Below, in pieces: positions 13,810 through 13,838 of a stretch of 13,838 nucleotides of DNA; position 1 is the stretch's first letter; the number at the start of each line of letters is the position of its first letter. The notes under the pieces were generated by a model, which ran no database searches, was not told the DNA's origin, and saw only the letters and a program-made list of their open reading frames with translations. This stretch comes from JAFHCF01 sp048497495 (GTDB lineage: Bacteria > Pseudomonadota > Alphaproteobacteria > Rhizobiales > Ancalomicrobiaceae), in the NCBI GenBank assembly GCA_048497495.1, contig JAFHCF010000147.1, positions 1 to 13,838 on the forward strand, in the 5' to 3' direction. The position numbers and the translations under genes are program-made.

Positions 13810-13838
13810 TTCGTCGTGTCGGTGCGGCCGGCCGCGCC

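Overview
The window is high-GC bacterial DNA with strong G/C preference at third codon positions. It most likely comes from an alphaproteobacterium of the Hyphomicrobiales (Rhizobiales) type. The lineage call rests on a complete general stress response (GSR) core: PhyR, NepR and an EcfG-type sigma factor, with kinases of the HWE/HisKA_2 class. That system is known only from Alphaproteobacteria. I see no tRNA, rRNA, CRISPR array, insertion sequence or phage gene.

Region 1 (1-8049, all on the + strand) is a carbon and fermentation block: gap (glyceraldehyde-3-phosphate dehydrogenase), pyk (pyruvate kinase), pflB (pyruvate formate-lyase), pflA (its activating enzyme), eno (enolase) and a formate/nitrite channel of the FocA family. 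Spacing is tight: 1 bp between gap and pyk, and a 14-bp overlap between pflB and pflA. Together the genes cover triose phosphate to pyruvate (minus phosphoglycerate kinase and mutase), then non-oxidative cleavage of pyruvate to acetyl-CoA and formate, then formate passage across the inner membrane. This points to an organism that can ferment when oxygen or another electron acceptor is lacking. The link to a named genus is inference only.

Region 2 (8050-8433) is non-coding and lies between two convergent genes. It holds a perfect 18-bp palindrome and a 109-bp element built of two hairpins with 7-bp terminal inverted repeats, resembling the dispersed REP/MITE-like palindromic elements of this group.

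Region 3 (8434-11665) is the GSR locus. On the - strand are phyR and then a membrane-bound HWE histidine kinase (a PhyK-type candidate). On the + strand are nepR and ecfG, overlapping by 4 bp. The 217-bp divergent region carries back-to-back matches to the EcfG promoter (GGAAC-N16/17-CGTT), one in each direction, so both arms are probably autoregulated. In the known scheme, stress makes the kinases phosphorylate PhyR, PhyR-P binds NepR, and EcfG is freed to act at GGAAC...CGTT promoters.

Region 4 (11666-13838) has two small genes with their own EcfG-like promoters, which are likely GSR targets. One encodes a 73-residue exported peptide (promoter with one mismatch) and the other a 25-residue single-span membrane peptide (perfect promoter match). 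Between them, on the - strand, is a soluble kinase with an N-terminal receiver domain and a HisKA_2/HATPase core. The least familiar material is the two small genes, the degenerate ethylene-receptor-like membrane domain of the HWE kinase, and the 109-bp palindromic element.
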